From Anderseniella sp963700735 (lineage in GTDB: Bacteria > Pseudomonadota > Alphaproteobacteria > Rhizobiales > Aestuariivirgaceae), in assembly GCA_963700735.1 (NCBI GenBank), contig CAVOYR010000009.1:1-64000 (forward strand): DNA of 64,000 bases, given 5' to 3'. Positions 18,324 through 28,732 of this stretch are shown here, one piece after another. The translations under genes were made by a program, and so were the position numbers. Position 1 is the stretch's first letter, and each line of letters opens with the position of its first letter. The notes beneath the pieces were generated by a model. It was not told the DNA's origin and ran no database searches. It saw only the letters and a list, made by a program, of their open reading frames with translations.

Positions 18324-18500
18324 CTACATGCCGGCGGACTTGAACCCGGCGGTGACGACGATGATCAGGATCATCAGCGCGGCGCCACCGGCAGCCAGCT
18401 TCCAGGCGTCCTGACGGCGCTTGAGCCCCGGCAGGCCAAGTGGCTTGATGATCTGGATGAGCGCCACGGCGGCGAGCAGGACGGCAATGAGCTTTGTCAT
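18324..18500 (-). CDS. Small two-segment membrane protein
   Basis: 58-residue protein of unknown function, convergent with the cytochrome gene. It has two hydrophobic helices (LIAVLLAAVALIQIIKPLGL and AAGGAALMILIIVVTAGFKS) around a short basic loop (KRRQDAWK). The start at 18500 (MTKLIAV) gives a proper first helix; a longer frame from 18545 would add an unlikely hydrophilic leader. I infer it is real from its hydrophobicity pattern and position in an otherwise empty stretch upstream of rpsB. Confidence 0.6.
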   Translation of the reverse strand: MTKLIAVLLAAVALIQIIKPLGLPGLKRRQDAWKLAAGGAALMILIIVVTAGFKSAGM

Positions 18501-18727
18501 GAGGTTCACCGTGTGGCACGCGTGACCCTTGCAATCAAGCGGCATATGCGCCTATAAGCGGCGCAGTTGCTGGCCGGAATGGTCCGGCTGGCAGCGAATT
18601 CACACGCGTCAGAGCGGTTCGTCTCACGCAGGGTCTTCCTGCCACATAGAGGCGTCAACCATCCGGTGCCGGGTTTCCCGGTCCCTTTCTGGCGTGGAGG
18701 AACAACCGGAAAAAGGAGACGCAAGGC

Positions 18728-19531
18728 ATGGCTTTGCCCGATTATTCCATGCGCCAGCTGCTTGAAGCAGGCGTTCACTTCGGCCACCAGACGCACCGCT
18801 GGAACCCCAAGATGGGTTCCTACATCTATGGCGCGCGCAATGGCATCCACATCATGGACCTGTCGCAGACGGTTCCACTGCTGCACCAGGCACTCGTGGC
18901 CGTGCGTGACGCGGTGGCCGGTGGCGGTCGCGTGCTGTTCGTCGGCACCAAGCGCCAGGCACAGGAAGAGATTGCTGCTTCCGCCCGCCGGTCGGCACAG
19001 TACTTCATCAACTCCCGCTGGCTCGGCGGCACGCTGACCAACTGGAAGACCATCTCCAACTCGATCAAGCGCCTGCGCGAGCTGGAAGAGCTGTTCGAAG
19101 GTGGCGCACAGGGCTTCACCAAGCGCGAGCAGCTGACCCTGCAGCGCGAGAAGGACAAGCTCGAGATGGCGCTCGGCGGCATCAAGGAAATGGGTGGCAT
19201 TCCCGACATCCTGTTTGTCATCGACACCAACAAGGAAGCCATTGCCATCAAGGAAGCCAACCGTCTTGGCATTCCGGTCGTGGCCGTGCTCGACTCCAAC
19301 TCGGACCCTGCAGGCATCGACTTCCCGATTCCGGGCAACGACGACGCGGGCCGTGCAATTGCGCTGTACTGCGACCTGATTGCGCGTTCGGCAATCGACG
19401 GCATCTCGCAGTCGTCCACCGGCCGCGGCGTCGATATCGGTGCATCGGAAGAGCCAATGGCTGAAATGGCCATCGAAGACGCACCTGCCGCCGCTGAAGA
19501 AGCTTCGGCAGAGCAGGCGTCGGCCAGCTGA
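18728..19531 (+). CDS. rpsB: 30S ribosomal protein S2
   Basis: Ribosomal protein of the 30S head-body junction, 267 residues. Signatures: RQLLEAGVHFGHQTHRWNPK, FVGTKRQAQEEI, INSRWLGGTLTNWKTI, PDILFVIDTNKEAIAIKEA and VVAVLDSNSDPAGIDFPIPG. The C-terminal acidic Ala/Glu tail is typical of alphaproteobacteria. Strong AAGGAG ribosome-binding site 9 nt before the ATG. First gene of rpsB-tsf-pyrH-frr. Confidence 0.97.
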   Translation: MALPDYSMRQLLEAGVHFGHQTHRWNPKMGSYIYGARNGIHIMDLSQTVPLLHQALVAVRDAVAGGGRVLFVGTKRQAQEEIAASARRSAQYFINSRWLGGTLTNWKTISNSIKRLRELEELFEGGAQGFTKREQLTLQREKDKLEMALGGIKEMGGIPDILFVIDTNKEAIAIKEANRLGIPVVAVLDSNSDPAGIDFPIPGNDDAGRAIALYCDLIARSAIDGISQSSTGRGVDIGASEEPMAEMAIEDAPAAAEEASAEQASAS

Positions 19532-19558
19532 TCGCTGGCAACTGCCCGCATTCATTGC

Positions 19559-19589
19559 GGCGTCCGCAGCCACTTGTTATGCGGACGCC
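19559..19589 (+). terminator. Hairpin between rpsB and tsf
   Basis: A perfect 10-bp inverted repeat (GGCGTCCGCA/TGCGGACGCC, 11-nt loop) followed by a short A/T-rich stretch without a strong T run. It may act as a weak attenuator or as an mRNA-stability element separating rpsB from tsf. Confidence 0.5.
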
Positions 19590-19645
19590 ACATTTCCATT
19601 TCATGAGGCTGGAACCAGCCATACAGAACGATTGAGAGGAAAGTC

Positions 19646-20563
19646 ATGGCACAGATTACTGCTGCGATGGTGAAAGACCTGCGAGAGTCCACTGGCGCAG
19701 GCATGATGGATTGCAAGAACGCCCTGGCCGAAACCAACGGCGACATGGAAGCCGCCATCGACTGGCTGCGTGCCAAGGGTCTGTCCAAGGCCGCCAAGAA
19801 GGCATCGCGCGTTGCAGCCGAAGGCCTTGTCGGCGTGGCCGTTGAAGGCAACACGGGCGCTGCGGTCGAGGTGAACTCCGAGACCGACTTCGTGGCCCGC
19901 AACCCTGAATTCCAGAAGATGGTCAGCGACGTTGCCGCCCTTGCACCGGCAGCTGCTGGCGATCTCGACAAGCTGAAGGCGTCGGCCTACCCGGGCGGGT
20001 CGCGTTCGGTTGAAGAGCAGGTTACCGCCATGGTCGCTACCATCGGCGAAAACATGGGCGTTCGCCGCACCGCAGCCGTTACGGTCAGCAATGGTGTCGT
20101 CGCATCCTACATCCACAACCAGGCTGCACCGGGCCTTGGCAAGATCGGCGTGCTGGTCGGCGTTGAGACCGCAGGCGACAAGGCTGCCGCCGAAGCATTC
20201 GGCCGCCAGGTTGCAATGCATATTGCTGCTGCCAACCCGCTGGCACTGACGCCGGAAGAGATCCCGGCTGAAGTTGTTGATCGCGAACGCGCCGTGTTCA
20301 CTGAACAGGCCCGTGAAAGCGGCAAGCCGGACAACATCATCGAGAAGATGGTCGAAGGCCGCATCCGCAAGTTCTACGAAGAATCCGTGCTGCTCAGCCA
20401 GGCCTTCGTGATGAACCCGGACCTGAGCGTGGCCAAGGCCGCCGAGGAAGCCGGCGCCACCTTCAAGATCACCGGTTTCGTGCGCATGCAGCTGGGTGAA
20501 GGCATCGACAAGGTCGAGGAAGATTTCGCTGCTGAAGTCGCCAAGGCTGCAAGCGGCGGCTGA
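19646..20563 (+). CDS. tsf: Elongation factor Ts
   Basis: Nucleotide-exchange factor for EF-Tu, 305 residues. The N-terminal UBA-like motif VKDLRESTGAGMMDCKNAL, then EAAIDWLRAKGLSKAAKKA and the core VEVNSETDFVARNPEFQ are family signatures. GAGGAAAG precedes the ATG by about 8 nt. Lies in the universal rpsB-tsf order. Confidence 0.97.
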   Translation: MAQITAAMVKDLRESTGAGMMDCKNALAETNGDMEAAIDWLRAKGLSKAAKKASRVAAEGLVGVAVEGNTGAAVEVNSETDFVARNPEFQKMVSDVAALAPAAAGDLDKLKASAYPGGSRSVEEQVTAMVATIGENMGVRRTAAVTVSNGVVASYIHNQAAPGLGKIGVLVGVETAGDKAAAEAFGRQVAMHIAAANPLALTPEEIPAEVVDRERAVFTEQARESGKPDNIIEKMVEGRIRKFYEESVLLSQAFVMNPDLSVAKAAEEAGATFKITGFVRMQLGEGIDKVEEDFAAEVAKAASGG

Positions 20564-20627
20564 TCACAGCACTGTTGCCAACTGCTCTGGCAGACTGGCG
20601 CGAATCGGCATTTTCAACGACAAGAAG

Positions 20628-20655
20628 CGGGGCCTGTTCCAACAGGCTCCGTTTT
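20628..20655 (+). terminator. Intrinsic terminator between tsf and pyrH
   Basis: Ten-pair stem CGGGGCCTGT/ACAGGCTCCG (one G-T pair), 4-nt loop, followed directly by TTTT. It lies 65 bp after tsf and about 20 bp before the pyrH ribosome-binding site, so it probably ends rpsB-tsf transcripts or partially attenuates pyrH-frr. Confidence 0.75.
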
Positions 20656-20678
20656 GCGTTCGGGGGCAGGGAGGGATG

Positions 20679-21398
20679 ATGGCACAACCGCAATACCGGC
20701 GTATCCTTCTCAAGGTGTCGGGCGAAGCCCTGATGGGCGCCAAGGATTTCGGCATTGATCTGGACATGGCGGGCCGCGTCGCGGACGAAGTCGTGCAGGC
20801 CGTTAACCAGGGCGTGCAGGTTGCGCTGGTGGTCGGCGGCGGAAACATCTTTCGTGGCGTGTCGGGTGCTGCCAGCGGCATGGACCGGGCCAATGCCGAC
20901 CAGATGGGCATGCTGGCAACCGTAATGAACGCGCTTGCCATGCAGGACGTGATCTCTTCGAAGGGCGTTGATGCGCGCGCCATGTCGGCAATTCCGATGC
21001 CGACCGTGTGTGAACCCTTTGTCCGGGCCAAGGCGCTGCGCCATCTCGAACGCGGCCGGGTGGTCATCTGTGCGGCTGGCACCGGCAACCCGTTTTTCAC
21101 CACCGATACCGGCGCAACGCTGCGCGCAGCGGAGCTGAAATGCGAGGCGCTGTTCAAGGGAACCAGCGTTGACGGCGTCTATACGGCAGATCCCAAGAAG
21201 GACAGATCCGCCACGCGCTTCGAGACGTTGACCTATGACGACATGCTGTCGCGCAATCTCAAGGTCATGGACGGCGCTGCCATAGCACTTGCGCGCGACA
21301 ATGCCATTCCTGTAATCGTTTTCTCAATTCGCACTGAAGGCGAATTCAACAAGGTTCTGCAAGGTGGTGGCACGTTCACCCGGGTGACTGTGTCGTGA
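20679..21398 (+). CDS. pyrH: UMP kinase
   Basis: Phosphorylates UMP to UDP; hexameric amino-acid-kinase fold. 239 residues: RRILLKVSGEALMG, VVGGGNIFRGVSGAA, MLATVMNALAMQD, VVICAAGTGNPFFTTDT and KGTSVDGVYTADPKKDRSAT. Two adjacent ATGs (20676 and 20679) follow a GGGAGG site; I use the second, one residue shorter. Upstream in-frame codons to 20496 run back into tsf and are not coding. Confidence 0.96.
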   Translation: MAQPQYRRILLKVSGEALMGAKDFGIDLDMAGRVADEVVQAVNQGVQVALVVGGGNIFRGVSGAASGMDRANADQMGMLATVMNALAMQDVISSKGVDARAMSAIPMPTVCEPFVRAKALRHLERGRVVICAAGTGNPFFTTDTGATLRAAELKCEALFKGTSVDGVYTADPKKDRSATRFETLTYDDMLSRNLKVMDGAAIALARDNAIPVIVFSIRTEGEFNKVLQGGGTFTRVTVS

Positions 21399-21438
21399 AG
21401 CTTCCAGGCTTCCGCCTGACCAATGATGAGACGGAAAC

Positions 21439-21999
21439 ATGAGTGACTCTATCGATATTGCTGATCTGGGCCGCCGCATGGATGGTGCCATCGACGTGCT
21501 CAAGACCGAATTCGGTGGCCTGCGCACCGGCCGCGCGTCGGCTGCCCTGCTGGAGCCGGTGACGGTCGAGGCCTATGGCTCGCAGATGCCGCTCAACCAG
21601 GTTGCGACGGTTTCGGTGCCAGAATCGCGCATGCTGTCGGTGCAGGTATGGGATGCAGCGCAGGCGGGCGCCGTCGAGAAGGCCATCCGAAATTCCGGGC
21701 TGGGCCTGAACCCGATCAAGGAAGGTGCGGTGATCCGCATTCCGATCCCCGAACTCACTGAAGATCGCCGCCGTGATCTGACCAAGGTTGCCCATTCCTA
21801 TGCTGAAGGGGCCAAGGTTGCCGTCCGCAACGTGCGCCGCGATGGCATGGACACGCTGAAGCGGATGGAGAAAGATGGCGAGATCTCCGAGGATGACCAG
21901 CGCCAGCAGGCAGAGCGCGTGCAGGAACTGACTGACAAGAAGATCAAGGAAATCGACGAGTTGCTTGTCCAGAAAGACGCCGACATCATGCAGGTCTAG
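21439..21999 (+). CDS. frr: Ribosome recycling factor
   Basis: Splits post-termination ribosomes with EF-G. 186 residues; signatures GRRMDGAIDVLKTEFGGLRT GRAS region at residues 9-32, IRIPIPELTEDRRRDLTKVA and KIKEIDELLVQKDADIMQV at the end. Lies 40 bp after pyrH. Confidence 0.97.
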   Translation: MSDSIDIADLGRRMDGAIDVLKTEFGGLRTGRASAALLEPVTVEAYGSQMPLNQVATVSVPESRMLSVQVWDAAQAGAVEKAIRNSGLGLNPIKEGAVIRIPIPELTEDRRRDLTKVAHSYAEGAKVAVRNVRRDGMDTLKRMEKDGEISEDDQRQQAERVQELTDKKIKEIDELLVQKDADIMQV

Positions 22000-22080
22000 C
22001 TTAGGCTGCCAATCCGGTCTGCGCGGAGGTCAGGGCCGCGCCGGCCAACTGACACTGAACGGGGGATACCGGTTTTGACA

Positions 22081-22854
22081 ATGCCCATGCATCATGACGC
22101 GGCGATAGGCGCGCGGGAGGTCACCGATCCCGCCGTGACTGCTGAGCCCCGTCACGTTGCCATCATCATGGATGGCAATGGACGTTGGGCAGCGCAGCGG
22201 TCTCTGCCAAGGTCGGAGGGCCACCGGCACGGTGTCACTGCCGTGCGCCGTCTGGTACGGGCCGCCATCGAATGCGGCACTGAATACCTGACCGTGTTCT
22301 CGTTCTCCTCGGAAAACTGGAAGCGGCCACGGTCGGAAGTCACCTACCTGTTTGCGCTTTTGCGGCGGTTCATCCGGCAGGACGTCAGCGAGTTGCACGG
22401 AGCAGGCGTGCGCATCCGCGTGATCGGAGAACGCGATGGTCTCGACCAGGACATCGTGCAGATGATCGATGAATGTGAAGCGCTGACGGCCAGCAATACA
22501 CGTCTCAATCTGGTTGTGGCCTTCAACTATGGGGGCCGGACGGAGATTGCCCGCACCGCCCGCCAACTGGCCGAGAAAGTCGCGCGTGGCGAAATCACGC
22601 CCGAGCAGATCGACGAAACCATGTTTTCAGCCAACATGTACGCGCCAGACGTGCCGGAGCCCGATCTGCTGATCCGCACCAGCGGCGAGAAGCGGGTTTC
22701 CAACTACCTGCTGTGGCAGCTGGCCTACACCGAAATGGTGTTTGTTGACGAGCACTGGCCGGATTTCGACATTTCAATCTATCGCCGCGCGCTGGCCGAG
22801 TACGGCTCCCGTCAACGCCGCTATGGTGCCTGCGTCACGGCCGTGGCCGGCTGA
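22081..22854 (+). CDS. uppS: Isoprenyl transferase (undecaprenyl diphosphate synthase)
   Basis: Cis-prenyltransferase making the C55 lipid carrier for cell-wall synthesis. Signatures: HVAIIMDGNGRWA, LTVFSFSSENWKRP, NLVVAFNYGGRTEI, PDLLIRTSGEKRVSN and the C-terminal YTEMVFVDEHWPDF. 257 aa from the ATG at 22081; a TTG at 22075, better spaced from a GGGGGA site, and an ATG at 22087 are alternatives. Its upstream leader of about 18 residues is not conserved. Followed closely by cdsA. Confidence 0.95.
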   Translation: MPMHHDAAIGAREVTDPAVTAEPRHVAIIMDGNGRWAAQRSLPRSEGHRHGVTAVRRLVRAAIECGTEYLTVFSFSSENWKRPRSEVTYLFALLRRFIRQDVSELHGAGVRIRVIGERDGLDQDIVQMIDECEALTASNTRLNLVVAFNYGGRTEIARTARQLAEKVARGEITPEQIDETMFSANMYAPDVPEPDLLIRTSGEKRVSNYLLWQLAYTEMVFVDEHWPDFDISIYRRALAEYGSRQRRYGACVTAVAG

Positions 22855-22870
22855 GCGGCCGGCAGCGCAC

Positions 22871-23728
22871 ATGGGCAAAGCCGGATTTTCCGAAAAGTGG
22901 GCGAATTTTGCCACCCGTGAGCTGCTTGTGCGGATCATTGCAGCAGCCGTACTCATTCCCATAGCCTTGCTGGACGTGTGGCTGGGGTCGGTGTGGTTCG
23001 ACATCGGCATTGCACTGATTGCCGCGATGATGGCTGTCGAGTGGTGCCGCATGGTACATGGCGGTTCGCAACGTCAGCTGGCTGTTCACGGACTTGCTGC
23101 CATCGGGGCCGCGTTGATCGTGTCGCGGTCAGGGCTGGCGACCGCGCTACAGCTCATCTTTCTGTGCTGGGCCCTGTCACTGGCGTTCCAGGCATATTCC
23201 AAGGGCCTGCGTTCGCGCTGGATGTGGTGGGGCGTGCCCTACATCGCGTTGCCCGGCGTTGCCCTGGTACTGATCCGGCATTCACCTGATCTTGGCCTGA
23301 CAGCCGTGTTCTGGCTGTTCGCCGTGGTGTGGACGGCTGACACCATGGCATATGTTTTCGGCAGGCTGATCGGCGGTCCAAAGCTGGCACCTGCCATCTC
23401 GCCCAACAAGACCTGGGCCGGGCTGGCCGGAGCCATCGTTGGCGGTACGGTGGCGGCCATCGTCGCCGCAATGATTGCCGGGCTGGACAGCCTGGCCATG
23501 CTTGGGCTGATCGGCGCGTTTCTGGCCGTTGTGGAGCAGGCGGGTGACCTGTTCGAAAGCGGGGTGAAGCGCCGCTTCGGCGTGAAGGATTCCGGCAACA
23601 GCATTCCCGGCCATGGCGGCGTGCTGGACCGGGTGGATGGGCTGATGTTTGCGGCCATCGCAGCTGCGGCCATTGGTGCCCTGCACGGCGGGCAACACAT
23701 GGTGGCGCACGGCCTCATGGTCTGGTAA
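22871..23728 (+). CDS. cdsA: Phosphatidate cytidylyltransferase
   Basis: Makes CDP-diacylglycerol, the precursor of all membrane phospholipids. 285 residues with seven to eight predicted membrane helices. The C-terminal CDP-diacylglycerol synthetase signature is intact (ESGVKRRFGVKDSGNSIPGH then GGVLDRVDGL). The ATG at 22871, 16 bp after uppS, gives an N-terminus leading straight to the first helix. Confidence 0.95.
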   Translation: MGKAGFSEKWANFATRELLVRIIAAAVLIPIALLDVWLGSVWFDIGIALIAAMMAVEWCRMVHGGSQRQLAVHGLAAIGAALIVSRSGLATALQLIFLCWALSLAFQAYSKGLRSRWMWWGVPYIALPGVALVLIRHSPDLGLTAVFWLFAVVWTADTMAYVFGRLIGGPKLAPAISPNKTWAGLAGAIVGGTVAAIVAAMIAGLDSLAMLGLIGAFLAVVEQAGDLFESGVKRRFGVKDSGNSIPGHGGVLDRVDGLMFAAIAAAAIGALHGGQHMVAHGLMVW

Positions 23729-23778
23729 GCATCGCGCGGCCCGAAAATGCACTCTGCAACTGAAAGCGTGTCCCTTCC

Positions 23779-24966
23779 ATGACGTCTGCCTCCGGCATCA
23801 AGACACTGACAATTCTGGGTTCAACCGGATCCATCGGCCAGTCCACCATCGACATCGTGCGTCATCACCGGGACAGGTTCGCGGTGGATGCGCTGGTCGC
23901 CAACCGCAACATCTCCCAACTGGCAGCCGATGCGAAGGAAGTGGGCGCGCGGCTGGCCGTAACGGCGGACGACAGCCTGCTTGGCGAGTTGCGCAGCGCG
24001 CTGGCCGGCACCGGCATCGAGGTTGCCGCCGGCGAGCAGGCCGTGATCGAGGCAGCCCGGCGGCCCGTGGACATGGTGATGGGCGCCATCGTCGGAGCTG
24101 ACGGCCTTCGCCCCACGCTGGCGGCGGTGGAGCAGGGCACAACCATTGCGCTCGCCAACAAGGAGTGCCTGGTGTCGGGTGCCGAGGTCTTCACCTCAAC
24201 CGCCAAGCGTCACAATGCCCGCATCATCCCGGTCGACAGCGAGCACAGTGCGCTGTTCCAGTGTTTCGAGGATCACAACACCGCCCACGTAGACCGGCTG
24301 ACCCTGACGGCATCGGGCGGTCCGTTCCGGACCTGGGATGCAGCCAAACTGCGGTCCGCCACGTTGCAGGACGCCCTGAAGCACCCGAACTGGTCGATGG
24401 GCCAGAAGGTTACCATCGATTCCTCGACCCTGATGAACAAGGGGCTGGAATTTATTGAAGCGTTTCACCTTTTCCCGGTAGCGCTGGAGAAGATCGACGT
24501 GGTCGTGCACCCGCAATCGATCATTCATTCCTACGTATCCTACGTCGATGGATCAGTCATCGCGCAGCTGGGCGTGCCTGACATGCGCACGCCGATTGCC
24601 TATGCGATGGCCTGGCCCGAACGCGTCAAGGCACCAGTCGAGCGGCTGGACCTCGCGAAGATCGCGACACTCACGTTTGAAAGCGTGGATGCAGAGCGCT
24701 TCCCTGCCGTGGACCTGGCCCGGTCGTCGCTGGCGCGGGGCGGCAACGCCACCACCATCCTCAATGCGGCGAACGAGATCGCCGTCGCCGCCTTCCTGAA
24801 AGAGCGGTTGCGCTGGGCGGATATCACCCGGCTGGTGGCTGAAACGCTCGAAATTGCCGAGCGCGAGAACATGATCGTTGCCATGTCTTCACTTGACGAT
24901 GTGTGGGCAGCGGATTCATATGCACGCACGAAGTCAGCCGAACTTGCCGGCAAGATGACTGCCTGA
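23779..24966 (+). CDS. dxr: 1-deoxy-D-xylulose 5-phosphate reductoisomerase
   Basis: Second enzyme of the MEP isoprenoid pathway, NADPH dependent. 395 residues: LGSTGSIGQSTIDIVRHH (nucleotide binding), IALANKECLVSGAE, IPVDSEHSALFQCF, LTASGGPFRTW (flap), NWSMGQKVTIDSSTLMNKGL and HPQSIIHSYVSYVDGS. Continues the uppS-cdsA-dxr-rseP block. Confidence 0.97.
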   Translation: MTSASGIKTLTILGSTGSIGQSTIDIVRHHRDRFAVDALVANRNISQLAADAKEVGARLAVTADDSLLGELRSALAGTGIEVAAGEQAVIEAARRPVDMVMGAIVGADGLRPTLAAVEQGTTIALANKECLVSGAEVFTSTAKRHNARIIPVDSEHSALFQCFEDHNTAHVDRLTLTASGGPFRTWDAAKLRSATLQDALKHPNWSMGQKVTIDSSTLMNKGLEFIEAFHLFPVALEKIDVVVHPQSIIHSYVSYVDGSVIAQLGVPDMRTPIAYAMAWPERVKAPVERLDLAKIATLTFESVDAERFPAVDLARSSLARGGNATTILNAANEIAVAAFLKERLRWADITRLVAETLEIAERENMIVAMSSLDDVWAADSYARTKSAELAGKMTA

Positions 24967-25022
24967 AGCCCCGGTTGGCGTTATTGCTGCCGGGCGCACT
25001 ATAGTTTGTGGGGATTTTCCAG

Positions 25023-26138
25023 ATGGATGTTGGCGCGCTGTTGCACGGGTCGATTGTCGAGATTTTGATTGCAGTCGTCTCGTTCATTGGCGTGTTGTCG
25101 GTGATCGTGTTCGTGCATGAGTACGGACACTTCAAGACGGCGCGGCTGTGTGGCGTGCGCGTTGAAACCTTCTCGATCGGTTTTGGCCGCTCGCTGGGTG
25201 GCTTCACCGACCGTCACGGCACCTACTGGAAGATCGGCTGGCTGCCGCTTGGCGGATACGTGAAGTTTGCAGGCGACGCCAATGCCGCCTCGATGCCGGA
25301 TGGCGACGCACTCAAGGCGCCAGCACCCGGTGACTTTCACGCTGCAGCCCTGTGGCGGCGCGCGTTGATTGTGGTGGCTGGCCCGATGGCCAATTTCATC
25401 ATGGCCATTGTCGTCTTCACGTTCATGTTCATGGTCATGGGCCTGCCGATCACCCAGCCCAAGGTGGCCTCGGTGGTTGAAGGCTCGGTGGCACAGGAGG
25501 CCGGTTTCCAGGCCGGTGACCTGATCACCCGCATTGACGGCCGCCAGATCAATTCCTTCACGGATGTTCAACGTATTGTGACCGTGTCGGCCGGCGTGCC
25601 GCTCGAGTTTGTGGTCGAGCGCAATGGCCAGGAAGTCACGCTGACTGCCGCACCGCGCATTTCCGAGGTTGATGACGGCAATGGCGGCAAGGTCAAGGTG
25701 GGTCTGCTCGGTGTGGCGCGTGGCGCGGACCAGGTGATCCGGGTCGAACGGCTCGGTCCCATCGATGCGGTTGCACGCGCGGTCGATGAAACATGGTTCA
25801 TCATCACCCGCTCGCTGGGCTACATCAAGGATGTGATCGTCGGCAAGCAGGCCGCAGACCAGCTGTCAGGACCGGCGGGAATCGCCAAGATTGCAGGCGA
25901 TGTTGCCACCAACAACCCCCTCGGACTCGTCCAGCTGATTGCCCTTCTGTCGGTTTCTATAGGTTTGATTAACCTATTTCCTATTCCCATGCTGGATGGC
26001 GGGCACTTGATGTATTACTTTTTCGAGGCTGTGAGAGGGAAACCGCTTGGCGCTGCGGCACAGGAATTCGGGTTCAGGGTGGGCTTTGCACTCGTAATTG
26101 CGCTGTTGCTGTTTGCGACATGGAATGACTTGACGTAG
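25023..26138 (+). CDS. rseP: RIP metalloprotease RseP
   Basis: Site-2 intramembrane zinc protease that cleaves membrane-bound anti-sigma factors and remnant signal peptides. HEYGH zinc motif in the first helix region (VIVFVHEYGHFKTARLCGV), one PDZ domain (PKVASVVEGSVAQEAGFQAG) and the second zinc motif NLFPIPMLDGGHLMYYF. 371 aa from the ATG at 25023, which follows GGGGA by about 9 nt; a GTG at 25008 would add five residues. One PDZ domain is usual in alphaproteobacteria. Confidence 0.95.
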   Translation: MDVGALLHGSIVEILIAVVSFIGVLSVIVFVHEYGHFKTARLCGVRVETFSIGFGRSLGGFTDRHGTYWKIGWLPLGGYVKFAGDANAASMPDGDALKAPAPGDFHAAALWRRALIVVAGPMANFIMAIVVFTFMFMVMGLPITQPKVASVVEGSVAQEAGFQAGDLITRIDGRQINSFTDVQRIVTVSAGVPLEFVVERNGQEVTLTAAPRISEVDDGNGGKVKVGLLGVARGADQVIRVERLGPIDAVARAVDETWFIITRSLGYIKDVIVGKQAADQLSGPAGIAKIAGDVATNNPLGLVQLIALLSVSIGLINLFPIPMLDGGHLMYYFFEAVRGKPLGAAAQEFGFRVGFALVIALLLFATWNDLT

Positions 26139-26306
26139 AGCCATGCGGGATTGGCCTTGTTGCGATCTGATTTTCGCCTCAAAGCCATGAAAAAAAACAA
26201 ACAAGCAAGGGTTCTAAAGCGCTGCAAATCAGCGTATTGAATTAACGCGCAGCCGGTCGGTGAGTGGGCATGACCGGCCCGTATTTTGGGGTAGATTGTT
26301 TCCTTT

Positions 26307-28687
26307 ATGGGCAATAAGTTTGTAAATGCAGCCAAGCTTGCGCTGGCTATGGGGGTTGCGCTGCCTGCCGGGTATCTGGTGGCAGCACCGGGCGTTGCGC
26401 AGGCCCAATCCGTCACCGGCATCATCGTGGAAGGCAACGCGCGCGTCGAACCCGACACGATTCGTGCCTACATGCAGTTCAATGCCGGTGAAAACGTCTC
26501 CAACGCACAGATCGATGCGTCGGTGAAGGCGCTGTTCCAGACCGGTTTCTTCTCTGACGTTCGCATGTTCCGGCGCGGGTCCGCGATCGTTGTGCAGGTC
26601 GAGGAAAACCCGCTTATCAACTCGGTCACCGTGCAGGGCAACGACGAGCTGGACGAGAAGAAGCTGAAGGCTGAAGTGCAGCTGCGCGAGCGCACCATCT
26701 TCACCCGCGCCCGCGCCCAGCAGGACATCCAGCGCCTCGAAGCGCTGTACCGCCGCTCCGGCTACAACAATGCCCGCATCACGCCGCGTCTCGAGCCGCT
26801 TGGCCAGAACCGCGTGAACCTGGTTTACGTGGTCAGCGAAGGCCAGGAAACCGGCATCACCACCATCGGCTTCGTCGGCAACAATGCCTTTTCGGCAAGC
26901 CAGCTGCAGTCGGTCATCTCGACCTCCGAATCAGCCTGGTGGAAGTTCTTCTCCACCACCGACACCTATGATCCGGACCGGTTGAACTACGACAAGGAAC
27001 TGCTGCGCCGGCATTACCTGAAGAACGGGTTTGCCGATGTCGAAGTCGTATCCGCAGATGCCCAGCTTGGGGCGGACGGCACCAACTACAGCATCGTCTT
27101 CACCATCAACGAAGGCCCGCAGTACACCATCGGCAACGTCAGCGTTGATGCAGGCGGCACCAACATCGACCCGCGTGCCCTGCAGGACGCCGTCAAGGAA
27201 AACGCCGGCGAAGTCTATGACGCCAGCAAGGTGGACAGCACCGTCGAGCAAATGACGCTCGAAGCAGGCAAGGCCGGATTCGCCTTCGCCAAGGCCACGC
27301 CAAACATCAACCGTGACGCGGCCTCCGGCCGGCTGGACATTTCCTACCAGCTGGAGGAAGGCCCACGCGTCTATATCGAGCGCATCGACATCGTCGGCAA
27401 CGTGCGCACGCTGGATGAGGTCATCCGCCGCGAGCTGAACATCGCTGAAGGCGACGCCTTCAACCGCATCCTGATCGACCGTGCCCGCCGCCGCCTGACC
27501 GGCCTCGACTTCTTCGAGAAGATCGACATCCGCCAGGAGCAGGGCGGGGCACCTGATCTCGTGGTCGTAGTGATCGACGTGATCGAGAAATCCACCGGCA
27601 CGATCAACTTCTCGGCTGGTTACTCGACGACGGAAGGCGCCATCGGCTCGGCCTCGGTCAGTGAGCGCAACCTGCTCGGCATGGGCCACCAGGCCAGCCT
27701 GTCGACGCAGTTGAGCTTCAAGCGCCAGTCGGTGAACCTGAGCTACACCGACCCGTATTTCCTCGACCGGGACATCTCGGCGGGCTTTGACATCTTCGGC
27801 AGCCGCAGCGACGTGAGTAGCGAGTTCGTCCTTCACCACACAGCAGGTGGGTGGCGCGCTGCGCCTCGGCACCCGGCTGGACGACTACAATTCGCTCTTC
27901 GGCAAGTACTCGCTGACCTATCGCGATATTGAAGTGGGTGCGAATTCGACTGCATCGCGTGCCATCCGCGAGGCAGAGGGCACCGATCTGATCTCCAAGG
28001 TTGGCCTGACCTACATCTATTCAGATCTCGATCACCCGAGCCGCCCGACTTCCGGCGTGCGTGGCAAGGTGGAGGTTGAAGTTGCAGGCCTTGGCGGCGA
28101 TGTGGAATGGGCAAAGATCGATGCCTCCGGCCACTATTTCATGCCGCTGCTGTTTGATGGCGTGGTGCTGAAGCTCGAAGGTAATGCTGGCCACATCGAG
28201 CCGTTCCCCGGCGGTGACAAGGTGCCAATCCTTGACCGTTTCTTCAAGGGTGGCGACACCATGCGCGGCTTCATGCGCTCCGGTATTGGTCCGCGCATGC
28301 GCAACGAATTCAATGGTGAGCTGCAACTCGATCGGTGCCACGACCTATGCGATCGGTACGGTGGAATTGAACTTCCCGCTTGGTCTGCCGGAGGCTTTCG
28401 GGCTCGAAGGTGCGGTGTTCTCTGATTTCGGTACGGCGTTCGGTGCACCTGAGAAATCGTCGACGACCGCCACAGATGCTCTTTGCATAACTTCGGCGGT
28501 TGCGCCAACAGCAGACGGAAATTGCGAAGTCGTCGGCAAGAAGCTCGCTTTCCGCGCCTCCGTCGGTGCCGGTGTGATCTGGCAGTCGCCGTTCGGTCCG
28601 CTGCGTCTCGACGTGGCCTATCCGCTGATGAAGGAAAGCTTCGACGAGACCGAACTGGTCCGCTTCTCGGTCGGCACGCGCTTTTAG
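26307..28687 (+). CDS. bamA: Outer-membrane assembly factor BamA, two frameshifts
   Basis: Omp85 protein that inserts beta-barrel proteins into the outer membrane. It opens with a signal peptide ending near VAQAQS, then POTRA repeats (SVTGIIVEGNARVEPDTIRA; SVTVQGNDELDEKKLKAEVQ and following) and the C-terminal barrel with the lock region GGDTMRGFMRSGIGPR and terminal RFSVGTRF. An extra base near 27831 and another near 28330 break the frame. Corrected length is about 792 aa. lpxD, which normally follows, is missing. Confidence 0.93.
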
Positions 28688-28732
28688 GGTTTGAATCAGC
28701 TTGAGCTGCCAAGCTCTTGAAACTATCACTGA